A stretch of DNA of 64,000 nt from UBA11346 sp038060575 (GCA_964652775.1 CAZZAM010000006.1:76842-140841), one strand, 5' to 3'. Numbered from the stretch's first letter, positions 8,929-17,378 are shown. Numbers and translations are program-made. The notes: a model not told the origin generated them from the sequence alone.

Positions 8929-9339
8929 GTGAACCTGCAGAATCCCTACGTGCTCTTGCGAGTCCTGATCCTCCTGGACGTTGCCCTCATGATGATCTCA
9001 GTCTACATCCCGGCGTTTCAGGAGCAGTCGATCACGGATCTTTTCTCCGGTTGGCAGCAATGGTCAGGGCGTGAGCGAGTTGGTAATGTCACTTGGGCAG
9101 CTGGTCAGGTGGTACTTATTGCTGCGTGGATTGGTTTGTTCTTGGTCCAACGGATTGGCGTCTGGCTCTATCTCGCTACGGTTCCGATCTTTGCCATCAC
9201 CTATGTCACGTATGGCTCTGGGCTATTCGGTGTCCTCGTTTTCGACTTGGCCGCGTATGCGGCGCAGGTCTTCTATGGTTTTATGATGTGCATGCTGTTG
9301 TTTGGTCCGGTGGCGGTGCTGTTTCGACGCAAGCCTTGA
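8929..9339 (+). CDS. Small four-helix membrane protein
   Basis: A 136-residue hydrophobic protein with four predicted membrane helices (residues about 8-27, 53-72, 77-97 and 105-130). The start is GTG 8929 with AAGG at 8917-8920; an earlier ATG at 8869 would run through the divergent promoter region. I recognise no family. It is transcribed away from the MFS-priA unit, and the 132 bases between them must contain both promoters. Confidence 0.6.
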   Translation: MNLQNPYVLLRVLILLDVALMMISVYIPAFQEQSITDLFSGWQQWSGRERVGNVTWAAGQVVLIAAWIGLFLVQRIGVWLYLATVPIFAITYVTYGSGLFGVLVFDLAAYAAQVFYGFMMCMLLFGPVAVLFRRKP

Positions 9340-9442
9340 GTCGGCACCACAGTGGGTTGATTACCACGCTGCGTACCAAAACTGACTCGCTGGGGTCATT
9401 GGTTTGAAATGTTCATTTCGTTCTGGCCTGGAGTTCTCCCCT

Positions 9443-9480
9443 GCGAAATCTTCGTGATCTGCGCAATCTGTGGACAACCT
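9443..9480. repeat. Family B repeat arm with near-DnaA box
   Basis: A single arm reading GCGAAATC, then TGATCTGCGCAATCTGTGG, then ACAACC. It is shared with 42995-43030 and 61938-61975. It contains TGTGGACAA at 9469-9477, one base from the reverse complement of a DnaA box (TTATCCACA). It lies 66 bases before the mscL start. Confidence 0.7.
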
Positions 9481-9545
9481 CTGCGGGATTCCCGGTTTCC
9501 CCGCGTGCTCTCGTCGCCATGATCCGCGCCCACCAGGAGCCTTCC

Positions 9546-9845
9546 ATGCGCGGCGAATTCCTCAACTTCATGAAACAATATGGCGTGATCGGCCTTGCGA
9601 TCGCGGTCATCATCGGCGGTAAGGCGAACGCCTTGGTCACTGCGTTGGTCGATGGGATCATCATGCCGGTCGTGACGGTCTTCGTTCCTGGTGGTGAGTG
9701 GAAGAAGGCGACCTGGGACCTCGGTTCCGTTCATTTGCTTCCCGGTCCGGTCTTGAGCGCCGCACTCGATTTCTTTATCGTCGCCCTGTTCGTGTACTGG
9801 TTTTCGAAGTGGATCTTGAAGGAAGCGGTCGTGGCGAAGAAGTAA
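9546..9845 (+). CDS. mscL: Large-conductance mechanosensitive channel, short form
   Basis: A 99-residue MscL-family protein, shorter than the usual 130-150. The amphipathic N-terminus (MRGEFLNFMKQYGV) leads into TM1 (IGLAIAVIIGGKANALVTALVDGIIMPVV), with the family's G-x-I-G-G-x-x-x-x-LV-x-x-LV-D-x-I-MP pattern. A short loop with PGGEWKKATWDLG follows, then TM2 (LSAALDFFIVALFVYWFSKWIL). The C-terminal cytoplasmic helix bundle is almost absent. AGGAG at 9535-9539 sets the start at ATG 9546. The channel opens under membrane tension to release solutes during osmotic downshock. Confidence 0.85.
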   Translation: MRGEFLNFMKQYGVIGLAIAVIIGGKANALVTALVDGIIMPVVTVFVPGGEWKKATWDLGSVHLLPGPVLSAALDFFIVALFVYWFSKWILKEAVVAKK

Positions 9846-9851
9846 GCGTCC

Positions 9852-10373
9852 ATGCACTTCGTCGCCTGCACGCACGCGGACCACGCCAACGCGATCCTCG
9901 CGATTCTGAACGAGGCGATCGTCACCTCGACCGCGTTATACGACTACCAGCCGCGTCCATTCGAGAGCATGGCCACGTGGTTTGCAGCCAAAGAGGCACG
10001 GCGCTTTCCGGTAATTGGTGCGGTAGCTGACGACGGGACGCTCCTTGGGTTCGCGAGCTATGGCGCGTTTCGCGCATTTCCTGCGTACAAGTACACGGTC
10101 GAGCACTCGGTCTATGTCCACAAAGATCATCGTGGAAAAGGCGTTGCTACGGCGCTGATGCAGCGACTCATCGCAGCGGCTCAGGAGCAGCAGTACCACG
10201 TGCTGATCGGTGCGATTGACGGCACCAACACCAGCAGCATTGCGCTGCACGAACGACTCGGCTTTGTCCACGCGGGCACGATTCCCCAGGCCGGATTCAA
10301 ATTCGGGCGCTGGCTGGATCTGTGTTTCTACCAATTGCGACTGGCGACACCGACGCAGCCGGTTGACGGTTAA
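9852..10373 (+). CDS. GNAT N-acetyltransferase, phosphinothricin acetyltransferase-like
   Basis: A 173-residue enzyme starting at ATG 9852, six bases after mscL. The acetyl-CoA binding loop is HKDHRGKGVATALM near residue 98. Family features of the PAT/Bar group are visible: EHSVYVHKDHRGKG, then IGAIDGTNTSSIALHERLGF and AGFKFGRWLDLCFYQ near the end. Such enzymes N-acetylate methionine sulfoximine, phosphinothricin or related amino acids. The exact substrate is not predictable; a housekeeping detoxification role is more likely than herbicide resistance. Confidence 0.85.
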   Translation: MHFVACTHADHANAILAILNEAIVTSTALYDYQPRPFESMATWFAAKEARRFPVIGAVADDGTLLGFASYGAFRAFPAYKYTVEHSVYVHKDHRGKGVATALMQRLIAAAQEQQYHVLIGAIDGTNTSSIALHERLGFVHAGTIPQAGFKFGRWLDLCFYQLRLATPTQPVDG

Positions 10374-10396
10374 ACCTAGATCCGGCGATGGGATAA

Positions 10397-10513
10397 CATG
10401 GAGAACCGGAGGAACGGAGCAGACATGGGTTTGAGAATTAATGGTGTTCATCCAGCAGGTGAGCGCTTCATTCACACAAATCCAGTGCGACTCCGGTCCT
10501 CCGGTTCTCCATG
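10397..10513. repeat. 17-bp perfect inverted repeat, family H
   Basis: CATGGAGAACCGGAGGA at 10397-10413 is exactly inverted at 10497-10513, with 83 bases between. It lies between two convergent genes (GNAT and ThuA protein) and could serve as a bidirectional terminator, although no U-tract follows either arm. Confidence 0.75.
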
Positions 10514-10534
10514 TCGATCGAATGCCGCGTTGGG

Positions 10535-12061
10535 TTAAATCCCGTTTGCCGCCCCATGGATGGCGCGACGCGCACACCACGCGATGACGCGGCGGGCGAA
10601 GGCACGCATTTGGGCTGGTTCATAGGTTTTCGCTGAGTGCCCGAGCAGTGATTGAACAACCCGACCTGCGCCGACCTCGTAGGCCCACACCAGCGGCTCG
10701 TCAGTTCCAGTATCCTCAGAACGCGCGGTCATCAGCGCGGAAATTGGCTCGCTGCCATGTTGGCGGTAATACAATTCGTCCTCGACGGTGAACGCGGTCA
10801 TGTTCGCAATCAATGGATGATCCGAACAGGGTTTTACTTCGAAGGAGCGAAAGCGGTCGTGCGAGCTGGGACCAGGAGCGATGGGACGATGTTCCCAGAT
10901 CCGGCGCACCAGCGTGCGGTACCACGGCCAATCGGAAGCCGCAGCATCGGTCAGCGACGCATGGCAGGCACCGTTCGCGAAATGATGGATGAAGACACCG
11001 CCGCCGCGTGCGACGAACGTTTGAATCGCAGCGCGCGCTGCCTCCGGCATGCCCGTTGGATCCTGCCAATTAACCCAGTTGAGGACCAACACATCCCGGT
11101 CGCTTAAGCTCGTTGCCAGGTCATTCGGATCGGTGTGAACGCGCGCGGTGATGCGCGGATCGTCACCCCATGCGCGCAATAAAGCAGCGGTTGATTCAGG
11201 CCAATTGTGCCAGCGGTGGGCGGCGTTGCCGGCCAAGACGGCGACGCGAATCGGAGCTGGTGTCGAACCAAGTCCGAGGCGATGGTTAACGTCCTCGCGT
11301 TCGGCAAATGGCACGCCGAGTCCCGTAGCAGGCACGGTGCAACCAGCGGCCCAGGCAATGCCGTTGAGTAGCAACGTGCGCAGGCCGTTGTGACGCAGGC
11401 TGTCGAGACTGTGTCCCATCGTGGTACTGAAACCGCGTCCACCGTCGCTCCGTTCAAGAGCCCACGCGACATTTTGTTCGTGCGGAGTTCCTGGCAACGC
11501 ACGCACAGCGACCAGCGGCACGGCCTGCGGATGGACGGCGAGGCGATGGTAGTATTCCTCGCGCAGCGGTGTCATCACCACACCGCGTAGCGTCTGGTGT
11601 TCAGTCGCCACCAGATCAGGCAGACCACTGGCCCAAGTGATGCGCGAGTGCCAATCACGTTTGCCGTTCTGTTCCCACTGAAATGCCGCGCCTTGCCAGG
11701 CAAGAACGCACGGTAATTCACGTTCAGGAGCGAAGGTGCTGAAGTGGATGGCAACGAGGCCTGCACCTCGTGCCGTTAATTTTTCAACATCTGCGATGCG
11801 CTCGGGATTTGCTAGATGTGATGCTTCGGCATAGGGCATGTCGCCATCGCGACCGTCGCCAATCACGACAAGGCAGTCGGCTTGTATCACGTCGGCAGTC
11901 GGCCAGGTGTCGTCTTCGGCGCGCGTAATCTGGAGTTCATTCCCCAGTGGCCCGCGCAGAAGGCAGTCGTGCAACAATCGAGCCTGCGCCGGATAATCGT
12001 GAATACCGTTTCCGTCAGGACCGTGGCTTTTCTTGCCGGCGATGATGACGATGCGTTTCAC
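10535..12061 (-). CDS. Tandem ThuA-domain protein
   Basis: A 508-residue protein with two ThuA (class I glutamine amidotransferase-like) domains. Domain 1, residues 1-255, starts RIVIIAGKKSHGPDGNGIHDY and contains LVAIHFSTF, EEYYHR, NVAWALER and GHSLDSLRHNGLRTLLLNGIAWAAG. Domain 2, residues 275-500, contains RVAVLAGNAAHRWHNWPES, GGGVFIHHFANGACH, DELYYRQ, LVWAYEVGAGRVVQSLLGH and FARRVIAWCA. ThuA proteins are usually one domain of about 220-260 residues and are linked to sugar catabolism, with reported roles in oxidation or isomerisation of trehalose and other glycosides. GTG 12061 overlaps the dehydrogenase stop (GTGA). A tandem arrangement is unusual. Confidence 0.85.
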   Translation of the reverse strand: MKRIVIIAGKKSHGPDGNGIHDYPAQARLLHDCLLRGPLGNELQITRAEDDTWPTADVIQADCLVVIGDGRDGDMPYAEASHLANPERIADVEKLTARGAGLVAIHFSTFAPERELPCVLAWQGAAFQWEQNGKRDWHSRITWASGLPDLVATEHQTLRGVVMTPLREEYYHRLAVHPQAVPLVAVRALPGTPHEQNVAWALERSDGGRGFSTTMGHSLDSLRHNGLRTLLLNGIAWAAGCTVPATGLGVPFAEREDVNHRLGLGSTPAPIRVAVLAGNAAHRWHNWPESTAALLRAWGDDPRITARVHTDPNDLATSLSDRDVLVLNWVNWQDPTGMPEAARAAIQTFVARGGGVFIHHFANGACHASLTDAAASDWPWYRTLVRRIWEHRPIAPGPSSHDRFRSFEVKPCSDHPLIANMTAFTVEDELYYRQHGSEPISALMTARSEDTGTDEPLVWAYEVGAGRVVQSLLGHSAKTYEPAQMRAFARRVIAWCARRAIHGAANGI

Positions 12062-13035
12062 AGGAGACTCCAGTCAAAGACGGCAGTCAGCATGCCACCA
12101 TGCTGGGCCTGCAGATCACGATAGACCTGTTGCACATCGCGTGGGTTCACGCCTCGGCGCACGAACCCATCAGTACGCATGCGCCCCGAGCCTAGCCACT
12201 CCATCGCTGCAATGGCGTTGTCACGCAGTGAGCCGTGACGATGTGCGGTCGGCTCAGGCGGAACTTCCCATTCCCAGCCCGAACGGAGATGCACATAACG
12301 GTGGAAAACAGCGTGCAAAATGTCGAATGATTGGATGTCGGCGCGTTGCTTCCACGGCACGCCAACCAACACGACTTCACCACCGATACGCACCATGCGA
12401 CAGGCGTCGCGGACTGCGGCTTCGTGACCGGCGCACTCGACCACCATGGTGATTTTGTCTTTCCACGTCGGATCGTCGATTGGTAGGCGTTCGCACAACT
12501 CGATGCCGCGTCCGGCAAGAAATTCTCGCCGCGCTGCCACCGGATCGCACGCCAGTACCCGATAACCAGCTGCCGCAAACATCTGCGCGGCGAAGTTGCC
12601 GATGATGCCCAGGCCGGTGATTGCCACCCACTCCGGCGGTCTGGCTTGCGTTGTGGTCAATGTACTCCACGAGACTGCAGCCAAACGCGAGAGCGCAGCG
12701 CTCACGGCATCGACGCCATCCGGTACACGGATGCTTCGTGCTGCCTTACAACGCACGCGCGAGCCATGGCCGAAATGCCCGAAGCGAATCTCGCCCACGT
12801 TGGCGCCAGATGTCGGCCCTGCCCGATCCACGCGAAACACGGCGGCGTAACCTGTCCCCGAAGCTGGTTTGGTTGGATCTTGCGTAGCGTAGGCCCAATT
12901 GAGTTCGGTGCCGGGACTGACTGCCGATGCGATCATCGTCCCTTCAATCTCATCGTCCGCGAAGGGCGCGTCGTTGCTGATCGGAACCAGCGCGATGCAG
13001 CCGGGGGCGGCGATGCGGAAGTCAAGACTATCCAT
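12058..13035 (-). CDS. MDR-family zinc-type dehydrogenase (sugar or polyol dehydrogenase-like)
   Basis: A 325-residue medium-chain dehydrogenase/reductase. AGGAG precedes ATG 13035 at good spacing. The N-terminal GroES-like domain includes SPGTELNWA and GYAAVFRV. The Rossmann part has VAITGLGIIGNFAAQMFAAAGYRVLACDP near residues 136-165, and VVECAGHEAAVRDACRMVRIGGEVVLVG. Structural zinc Cys are absent, and the catalytic Cys/His pair near the N-terminus is not obvious, so it belongs to the zinc-poor branch seen beside ThuA and myo-inositol-like oxidation genes. It heads a two-gene unit with the ThuA protein and is divergent from an AraC regulator. Confidence 0.8.
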   Translation of the reverse strand: MDSLDFRIAAPGCIALVPISNDAPFADDEIEGTMIASAVSPGTELNWAYATQDPTKPASGTGYAAVFRVDRAGPTSGANVGEIRFGHFGHGSRVRCKAARSIRVPDGVDAVSAALSRLAAVSWSTLTTTQARPPEWVAITGLGIIGNFAAQMFAAAGYRVLACDPVAARREFLAGRGIELCERLPIDDPTWKDKITMVVECAGHEAAVRDACRMVRIGGEVVLVGVPWKQRADIQSFDILHAVFHRYVHLRSGWEWEVPPEPTAHRHGSLRDNAIAAMEWLGSGRMRTDGFVRRGVNPRDVQQVYRDLQAQHGGMLTAVFDWSLL

Positions 13036-13112
13036 GCTGGTAACTCCTGCGCGACTTGGGGCTTTCACTGTCGTCTGCTACGGATCATATGCAATTCATG
13101 GTAACTCACGCC
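13036..13112. promoter_or_regulatory. Divergent promoter region between dehydrogenase/ThuA unit and AraC gene
   Basis: The 77-100 bases between the two start codons must hold both promoters, and probably the AraC operator. I do not see a convincing -35/-10 pair or a clear operator repeat by eye. Confidence 0.4.
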
Positions 13113-13991
13113 ATGGACCGGACTCACGGCAACATGTCTCAGAATCCTGGCACCAACGTACCCGAGGCCGCCCTCACGGTTGAGGCGTGGCTACCGGGCA
13201 GCAATCGAACCTTCCCTGATGGAGCCAGGCACATCAAGACCGCGCCATGTACGATCATCGCGATTGTGCTGCGCGGTTCCTACGTCGTCAGTCGCAGCGA
13301 CGGCTCGCGTCACACCGCCCGTGCGGGCGAAGCGTTCGTGGCTCAGGAAGGCGACTGGCTCGACATCGTCCATCGCGCTGATCGCCGTGGCGGAACTATG
13401 GCCTCGTGTTGGGTCCATCTGCGCATCACTGCATTCGGATCGCTGGATGCGTGTCGGTTGCTGCAGTTACCCGCAATTTTGCCAGCTGAACCAGCGGCCA
13501 TTATTCGTGAGCACATCGATGCGACCAGCCAGCCACTGTTGGGACTACGCGGAGCAGCGCGTCGCGCGGCGGCGGGCATGGCGACGCTGGAGGTGCTTGC
13601 CGGTAGCGCGCGCCCATCGGCGGAAGGTCGCTCGTTGTTAGCGCGCGCCGCCGGCCTGACCGCGTTGGCATCGTGGATCCGTGCGCACCTTGCTGAGCCC
13701 ATCACGCTGACCGATCTGGCGCGTGTTGCCGCGCTATCGAAAAGTCGATTGCACGCCCGCTTCCAAAGCGAGATCGGCATGGCACCCATGGCGTGGGTGC
13801 GTGAGCTGCGTTTACAATCCGCGCGCGACCGTTTGCTGGCCACCGAAGGATCAGTTGCAGAGATCGGTAGCGACTGCGGGTTCCCGGACCAATTTCATTT
13901 CAGCCGCGCCATACGGACACGATTTGGCGTTTCGCCGGTCGGACTGCGCCGGCAGGCGCATGCGAGCGAGGGGCGGCAATCGGCAACATAA
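13113..13991 (+). CDS. AraC-family transcriptional regulator
   Basis: About 292 residues from ATG 13113; in-frame ATGs at 13089, 13098 and 13134 are alternatives. The N-terminal cupin-like sensor spans roughly residues 18-150 (CTIIAIVLRGSYVVSRSDGSRH, GEAFVAQEGDW). The C-terminal domain has two helix-turn-helices: ITLTDLARVAALSKSRLHARFQSEIGMAPM and VAEIGSDCGFPDQFHFSRAIRTRFGVSPVGLR. It is divergent from the dehydrogenase-ThuA unit and most likely controls it in response to a sugar. Confidence 0.88.
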   Translation: MDRTHGNMSQNPGTNVPEAALTVEAWLPGSNRTFPDGARHIKTAPCTIIAIVLRGSYVVSRSDGSRHTARAGEAFVAQEGDWLDIVHRADRRGGTMASCWVHLRITAFGSLDACRLLQLPAILPAEPAAIIREHIDATSQPLLGLRGAARRAAAGMATLEVLAGSARPSAEGRSLLARAAGLTALASWIRAHLAEPITLTDLARVAALSKSRLHARFQSEIGMAPMAWVRELRLQSARDRLLATEGSVAEIGSDCGFPDQFHFSRAIRTRFGVSPVGLRRQAHASEGRQSAT

Positions 13992-14087
13992 GCGTATCCA
14001 GAATCGTCATTATCTAGCCATCAAGCCACTGATATAAAACAACTTACAATATATTGCATTTGTATTGCAAATTTGTAAAACTCCATC
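13992..14087. promoter_or_regulatory. A+T-rich upstream region of the DUF4143 ATPase gene
   Basis: The region 14030-14085 is much richer in A+T than the surroundings. It contains TTGCATTTGTATTGCAAATT, in which ATTTG and CAAAT form a short inverted pair and ATTGCA is repeated directly. This looks like an operator or promoter for the gene at 14088. I cannot assign the protein that would bind. Confidence 0.35.
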
Positions 14088-15263
14088 ATGCCCACCCCAG
14101 GACTGCGCTTAGCCCGTGAGCGTCTGCTTGCTGCCGCCCGGCAGCAGTTGGTAGTCGGCGTCACCGGCCCACGGCAGGCGGGCAAGACGACGTTGGTGCG
14201 GTCGTGCTTTCCCGATCACGCCTATCTGAACCTGGAAGATCCTGAGTTGCTCGCCTTCGCCCAACGTGATCCCAAGGGCTTCCTCGCTCGCGATGGCGGC
14301 ATGATCATTGACGAGGTGCAGCGCGTGCCGGCGCTGCTGTCGGTGATCCAGACCATCGTCGATGTCGATCCGCGTCCGGGGCGATTCATCATCACCGGTT
14401 CGCAGGTCTTCGCGCTGTCGGCGGCGATCAGCCAGTCGCTCGCTGGACGCATCGCATTGATCACGTTATTGCCGTTCAGTCTCGGCGAACTGGCTGCGAT
14501 GGGCCGCGCACCAGAGCGGCTCGACACGCTGCTGCTAACCGGTGGCTATCCGCCGATCTACGATCGTGATCTGCCGCCGCGTTTGTGGCTGGCTGACTAC
14601 ATCACCACGTATATCGAGCGCGATGTCCGCCAAGTGTTGGAGATCCGCGATCTCGCCGCCTTCCAACGATTCGTGACCTTATGCGCCGGATGGGTTGGGC
14701 AGTTGGTCAACTTGTCGTCGCTCGCTTCCGACGCTGGTGTGACGGTCAACACCGCGAAGTCCTGGCTTGGCGTGTTGCAGACCAGCGGCCTCATTCATCT
14801 GCTGCAACCACACCACCGCAACTTCCGCAAGCGTTTGATAAAAAAACCAAAGCTCCACTGGATCGATAGCGGTCTGTGCTGCCGACTGCTCGGCATTCAG
14901 GACGCTGATCATCTCGCAACCCATCCGGCCCGTGGTGCGATCTTCGAGAGTTGGGTGTGCAGCGAACTGCTGAAAGGCCGCTACCAACGCGGCGAAACGG
15001 CGAATCTCTACTTCTGGCGCAATCATGTGGGCGACGAGATTGATCTCCTTGCGGATCACGGCCAAACATTGCTGCCCATCGAGTGCAAGTCCGGGGCCAC
15101 CATCGCTGGCGACTGGCTGAGTGGACTGACCAAGTGGACCACGCTGGCTGGTGCTGACGCCGAACCGCCGGTGCTGGTGCATGGTGGAACCACAACGGGA
15201 ACACGCGAAGGTGTGCGCTTGGTGCCGTGGCATGAGGTACCGACGTTGGCGGGGACGTGCTGA
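14088..15263 (+). CDS. AAA ATPase with DUF4143 domain
   Basis: A 391-residue P-loop ATPase of the AAA_14/DUF4143 family. Walker A is GPRQAGKTT at residues 28-36; Walker B is GGMIIDEVQRVP near 67-78. Sensor motif RFIITGSQVFALS follows, then LPFSLGELA. DUF4143 occupies about 185-350, ending with a nuclease-like segment, NLYFWRNHVGDEIDLLADH and LLPIECKSGA, similar to the D-E-x-K of PD-(D/E)xK enzymes. Members are widespread, patchily distributed and of unknown cellular role. The gene stands alone between A+T-rich DNA and a repeat cluster, consistent with acquisition. Confidence 0.9.
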   Translation: MPTPGLRLARERLLAAARQQLVVGVTGPRQAGKTTLVRSCFPDHAYLNLEDPELLAFAQRDPKGFLARDGGMIIDEVQRVPALLSVIQTIVDVDPRPGRFIITGSQVFALSAAISQSLAGRIALITLLPFSLGELAAMGRAPERLDTLLLTGGYPPIYDRDLPPRLWLADYITTYIERDVRQVLEIRDLAAFQRFVTLCAGWVGQLVNLSSLASDAGVTVNTAKSWLGVLQTSGLIHLLQPHHRNFRKRLIKKPKLHWIDSGLCCRLLGIQDADHLATHPARGAIFESWVCSELLKGRYQRGETANLYFWRNHVGDEIDLLADHGQTLLPIECKSGATIAGDWLSGLTKWTTLAGADAEPPVLVHGGTTTGTREGVRLVPWHEVPTLAGTC

Positions 15264-15307
15264 GATAAAGACGTCGAGTTCTTTGCTGACGCTCATTGCT
15301 GAATCAA

Positions 15308-15495
15308 CGTAGGGCCAAAGGCCCGTTGGTTATCCCAGCCTGGGGCAACGCCCCAGGAAATCGGACGATATGATTTTGAAGGGCTGAAGGCCCGATCAAA
15401 ATGATGGATCGGGCCTTCAGCCCTCGCGTATCTTTGGACTCACTAAACCTGGGACGTTGTCCCAGGCTGGGATAGATCGCGCCGTTGGCGCTGTG
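15308..15495. repeat. Compound palindromic repeat, family F
   Basis: Nested hairpins lie in the gap between two convergent genes. The centre is GGGCTGAAGGCCCGATC at 15381-15397 with GATCGGGCCTTCAGCCC at 15407-15423. Flanking these are CCCAGCCTGGGGCAACGCCCCAGG on the left and CCTGGGACGTTGTCCCAGGCTGGG on the right, each a hairpin and inverted copies of each other. Small hairpins GGGCCAAAGGCCC and GCGCCGTTGGCGC sit at the ends. Similar intergenic elements are, from memory, common in planctomycete genomes. It may end transcription in both directions. Confidence 0.85.
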
Positions 15496-15543
15496 CGAGT
15501 GATAGAGCAGCAGCGTGACAGTTCTGAATATCTGTGGCAATAT

Positions 15544-16362
15544 TCAGGGTTTCCGCTTTCGCCACGCACGCGGACTTTTCCCGGCCCAGCGGCGAAAGCG
15601 TTGCGAGAAATAAAACGGGTCGCTGAATCCGACTTCAGCGCCGATGTCGGCAACGGTGCGCGTGGTGGCGTCCAGCAAGGCGGCGGCGCGGCGCAGGCGT
15701 TCGTGTTCCAGCCAACGGCCGGGGCTGTCGCCAACCTGTTCGCGGAAACGGTGGGCGAAGCGCGACGGCGACATGTCGGCGGCGCGGGCCATGGCGGCGA
15801 GGCTTGGCGGCGACGACAGATCACGTAGGGCAAGATCCATTGCCGTGCGCAGCCGTGGATCGAGTCGCGTTGCGGCTTCGTTGGGATTGGCTCGCGCGAG
15901 CAGCAACAAGGCGCGTTCGATGGCGTTCATCGCCAAGCGTTCGCTGTGGGCGGCTGACGTGCGGCTGCATGCATCAGCGGCATCCAGGCAGGCGGTGACG
16001 TCGCGATGCGCGGCGCGTTCAAGATGCAGATGCAAGAGTCCAGGCACCGGCTCGGGCCAGGTCACCAGATCCAGCCACGCATCGGGCAACAGGATGTGCG
16101 CCCAGGCGAGTTCCCACGCGCCGACCTGCGGATCGGTCTGGTAACCGTGCGGATAACCGGGACGCAGTAGCACGACGTCGCCGGTCCGCACCGCGAAGGT
16201 TCCCCGGTTGGAGGTGAAGAGGCCGCCGCCAGCCACCGTTGCGATGATCAGCCAATCGTTCGAGCCGTGCGAGCGGGTGGTGGCATAACCAGTTTTACGC
16301 GAGAAATGCCCGGTAAATATCCGTGCGCCAGCCGGGATCGTGTGTTCGGGGTGGATGGCCAT
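15544..16362 (-). CDS. AraC-family transcriptional regulator
   Basis: A 272-residue regulator from ATG 16362; the frame is open to 16452, but the extra residues overlap the divergent gene's leader. The N-terminal cupin sensor covers residues 8-105 (TIPAGARIFTGHFSRK, GDVVLLRPGYPHGYQTD, the usual xR-P-x-PH pattern). The C-terminal helix-turn-helix pair is PPSLAAMARAADMSPSRFAHRF and VADIGAEVGFSDPFYFSQRFRRWAGKSPRAWR. It is divergent from a PhyH-type dioxygenase, its likely target. Such AraC/PhyH pairs occur in Planctomycetota and Lentisphaerota. Confidence 0.9.
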   Translation of the reverse strand: MAIHPEHTIPAGARIFTGHFSRKTGYATTRSHGSNDWLIIATVAGGGLFTSNRGTFAVRTGDVVLLRPGYPHGYQTDPQVGAWELAWAHILLPDAWLDLVTWPEPVPGLLHLHLERAAHRDVTACLDAADACSRTSAAHSERLAMNAIERALLLLARANPNEAATRLDPRLRTAMDLALRDLSSPPSLAAMARAADMSPSRFAHRFREQVGDSPGRWLEHERLRRAAALLDATTRTVADIGAEVGFSDPFYFSQRFRRWAGKSPRAWRKRKP

Positions 16363-16432
16363 GCAGCAGGATCTTCCAGGTCCGCGGCAGCCGGTCAAAT
16401 TCCCAGTTCGCTCCGTGTGCGACGATGTCGGC

Positions 16433-17260
16433 ATGACCGCCACGCTCGCCAACCCGATCCTCCACCTCCTAACTGCGGATGAATCCGCTGCGTACGCACG
16501 CGATGGTTACCACATCCAGCGCGGCTTGCTCAGCCAGCAGGACGTGAGCGAGGTTCTCGATGCGTTCATGCGGCTGGCCAAGAACGGTCCGATCGACGGC
16601 CTGTCGAACGTGCCACTACAGACCGCAGCCACCGATCCGCTGGCAAAGTTCCCGCGCATGATGCACCCGCACATCCATCCCGAGCATCCGGAGACCTGCC
16701 GCCTCGCGCTGCGCTGGCTCCTTGACCGCCGCATCGAAGCGATCCTCAGCGACCTGATGGGCGAACCGCCAGTCGCCGCACAAAGCATGTTCTACTTCAA
16801 GCCGCCCGGTTCACGCGGTCAGGATTTCCATCAGGACAATTTTTATCTGCAGGTCGCACCGACGACGTGCATGGCGGCGTGGATCGCCCTTGATGCGGCA
16901 GACAACGGCAACGGTGGTCTGATGGTCGCGCGTGGCTCGCATCGCATCGCCACATTGAAACCAACTCAGGCCGACATGTCCGTCTCGATGGCCACCGAGC
17001 ACGTCGACATTCCAGCAGGCTGCGATGTGGTTGCGCCCCAACTCGCGGCCGGCGACGTGTTGTTCTTCAACGGGCAGTTGGTGCACGGCTCGAAGCCGAA
17101 CACATCCGCTGATCGTTTCCGTCGCTCGTTGATCTGTCATTACTTGCCGTCATCGAGTACGCAGATCGGCCGCGGCTATCATCCCGCGCTGAAGCGATTT
17201 GATGGTAAATCAGCGTCGTTTGCAGCGCCGAAAGGGGAGAAGGGGGCGGAGGTGCATTGA
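16433..17260 (+). CDS. Phytanoyl-CoA dioxygenase (PhyH) family protein
   Basis: A 275-residue Fe(II)/2-oxoglutarate-dependent dioxygenase starting at ATG 16433. The metal-binding HxD is in QDFHQDNFYLQ (near residue 127), and the distal His is in GQLVHGSKPNTS (near 217). The 2-oxoglutarate-binding Arg is in FRRSLICHYLP. It is cytosolic, with no signal peptide. The substrate is unknown; bacterial relatives hydroxylate very varied small molecules. The 70-base gap to the divergent AraC gene suggests direct control by that regulator. Confidence 0.88.
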   Translation: MTATLANPILHLLTADESAAYARDGYHIQRGLLSQQDVSEVLDAFMRLAKNGPIDGLSNVPLQTAATDPLAKFPRMMHPHIHPEHPETCRLALRWLLDRRIEAILSDLMGEPPVAAQSMFYFKPPGSRGQDFHQDNFYLQVAPTTCMAAWIALDAADNGNGGLMVARGSHRIATLKPTQADMSVSMATEHVDIPAGCDVVAPQLAAGDVLFFNGQLVHGSKPNTSADRFRRSLICHYLPSSSTQIGRGYHPALKRFDGKSASFAAPKGEKGAEVH

Positions 17261-17378
17261 GGAGAGCGGTCGGGCGTCTTGTTCTGATTGCTTAGCTGTG
17301 TAGAGACACAGTCGTGATCCGTGAATCTGGCCATGTCGTCACCTATGCGTCAGCACGAATCCTGGTTGGAGTACCAGC

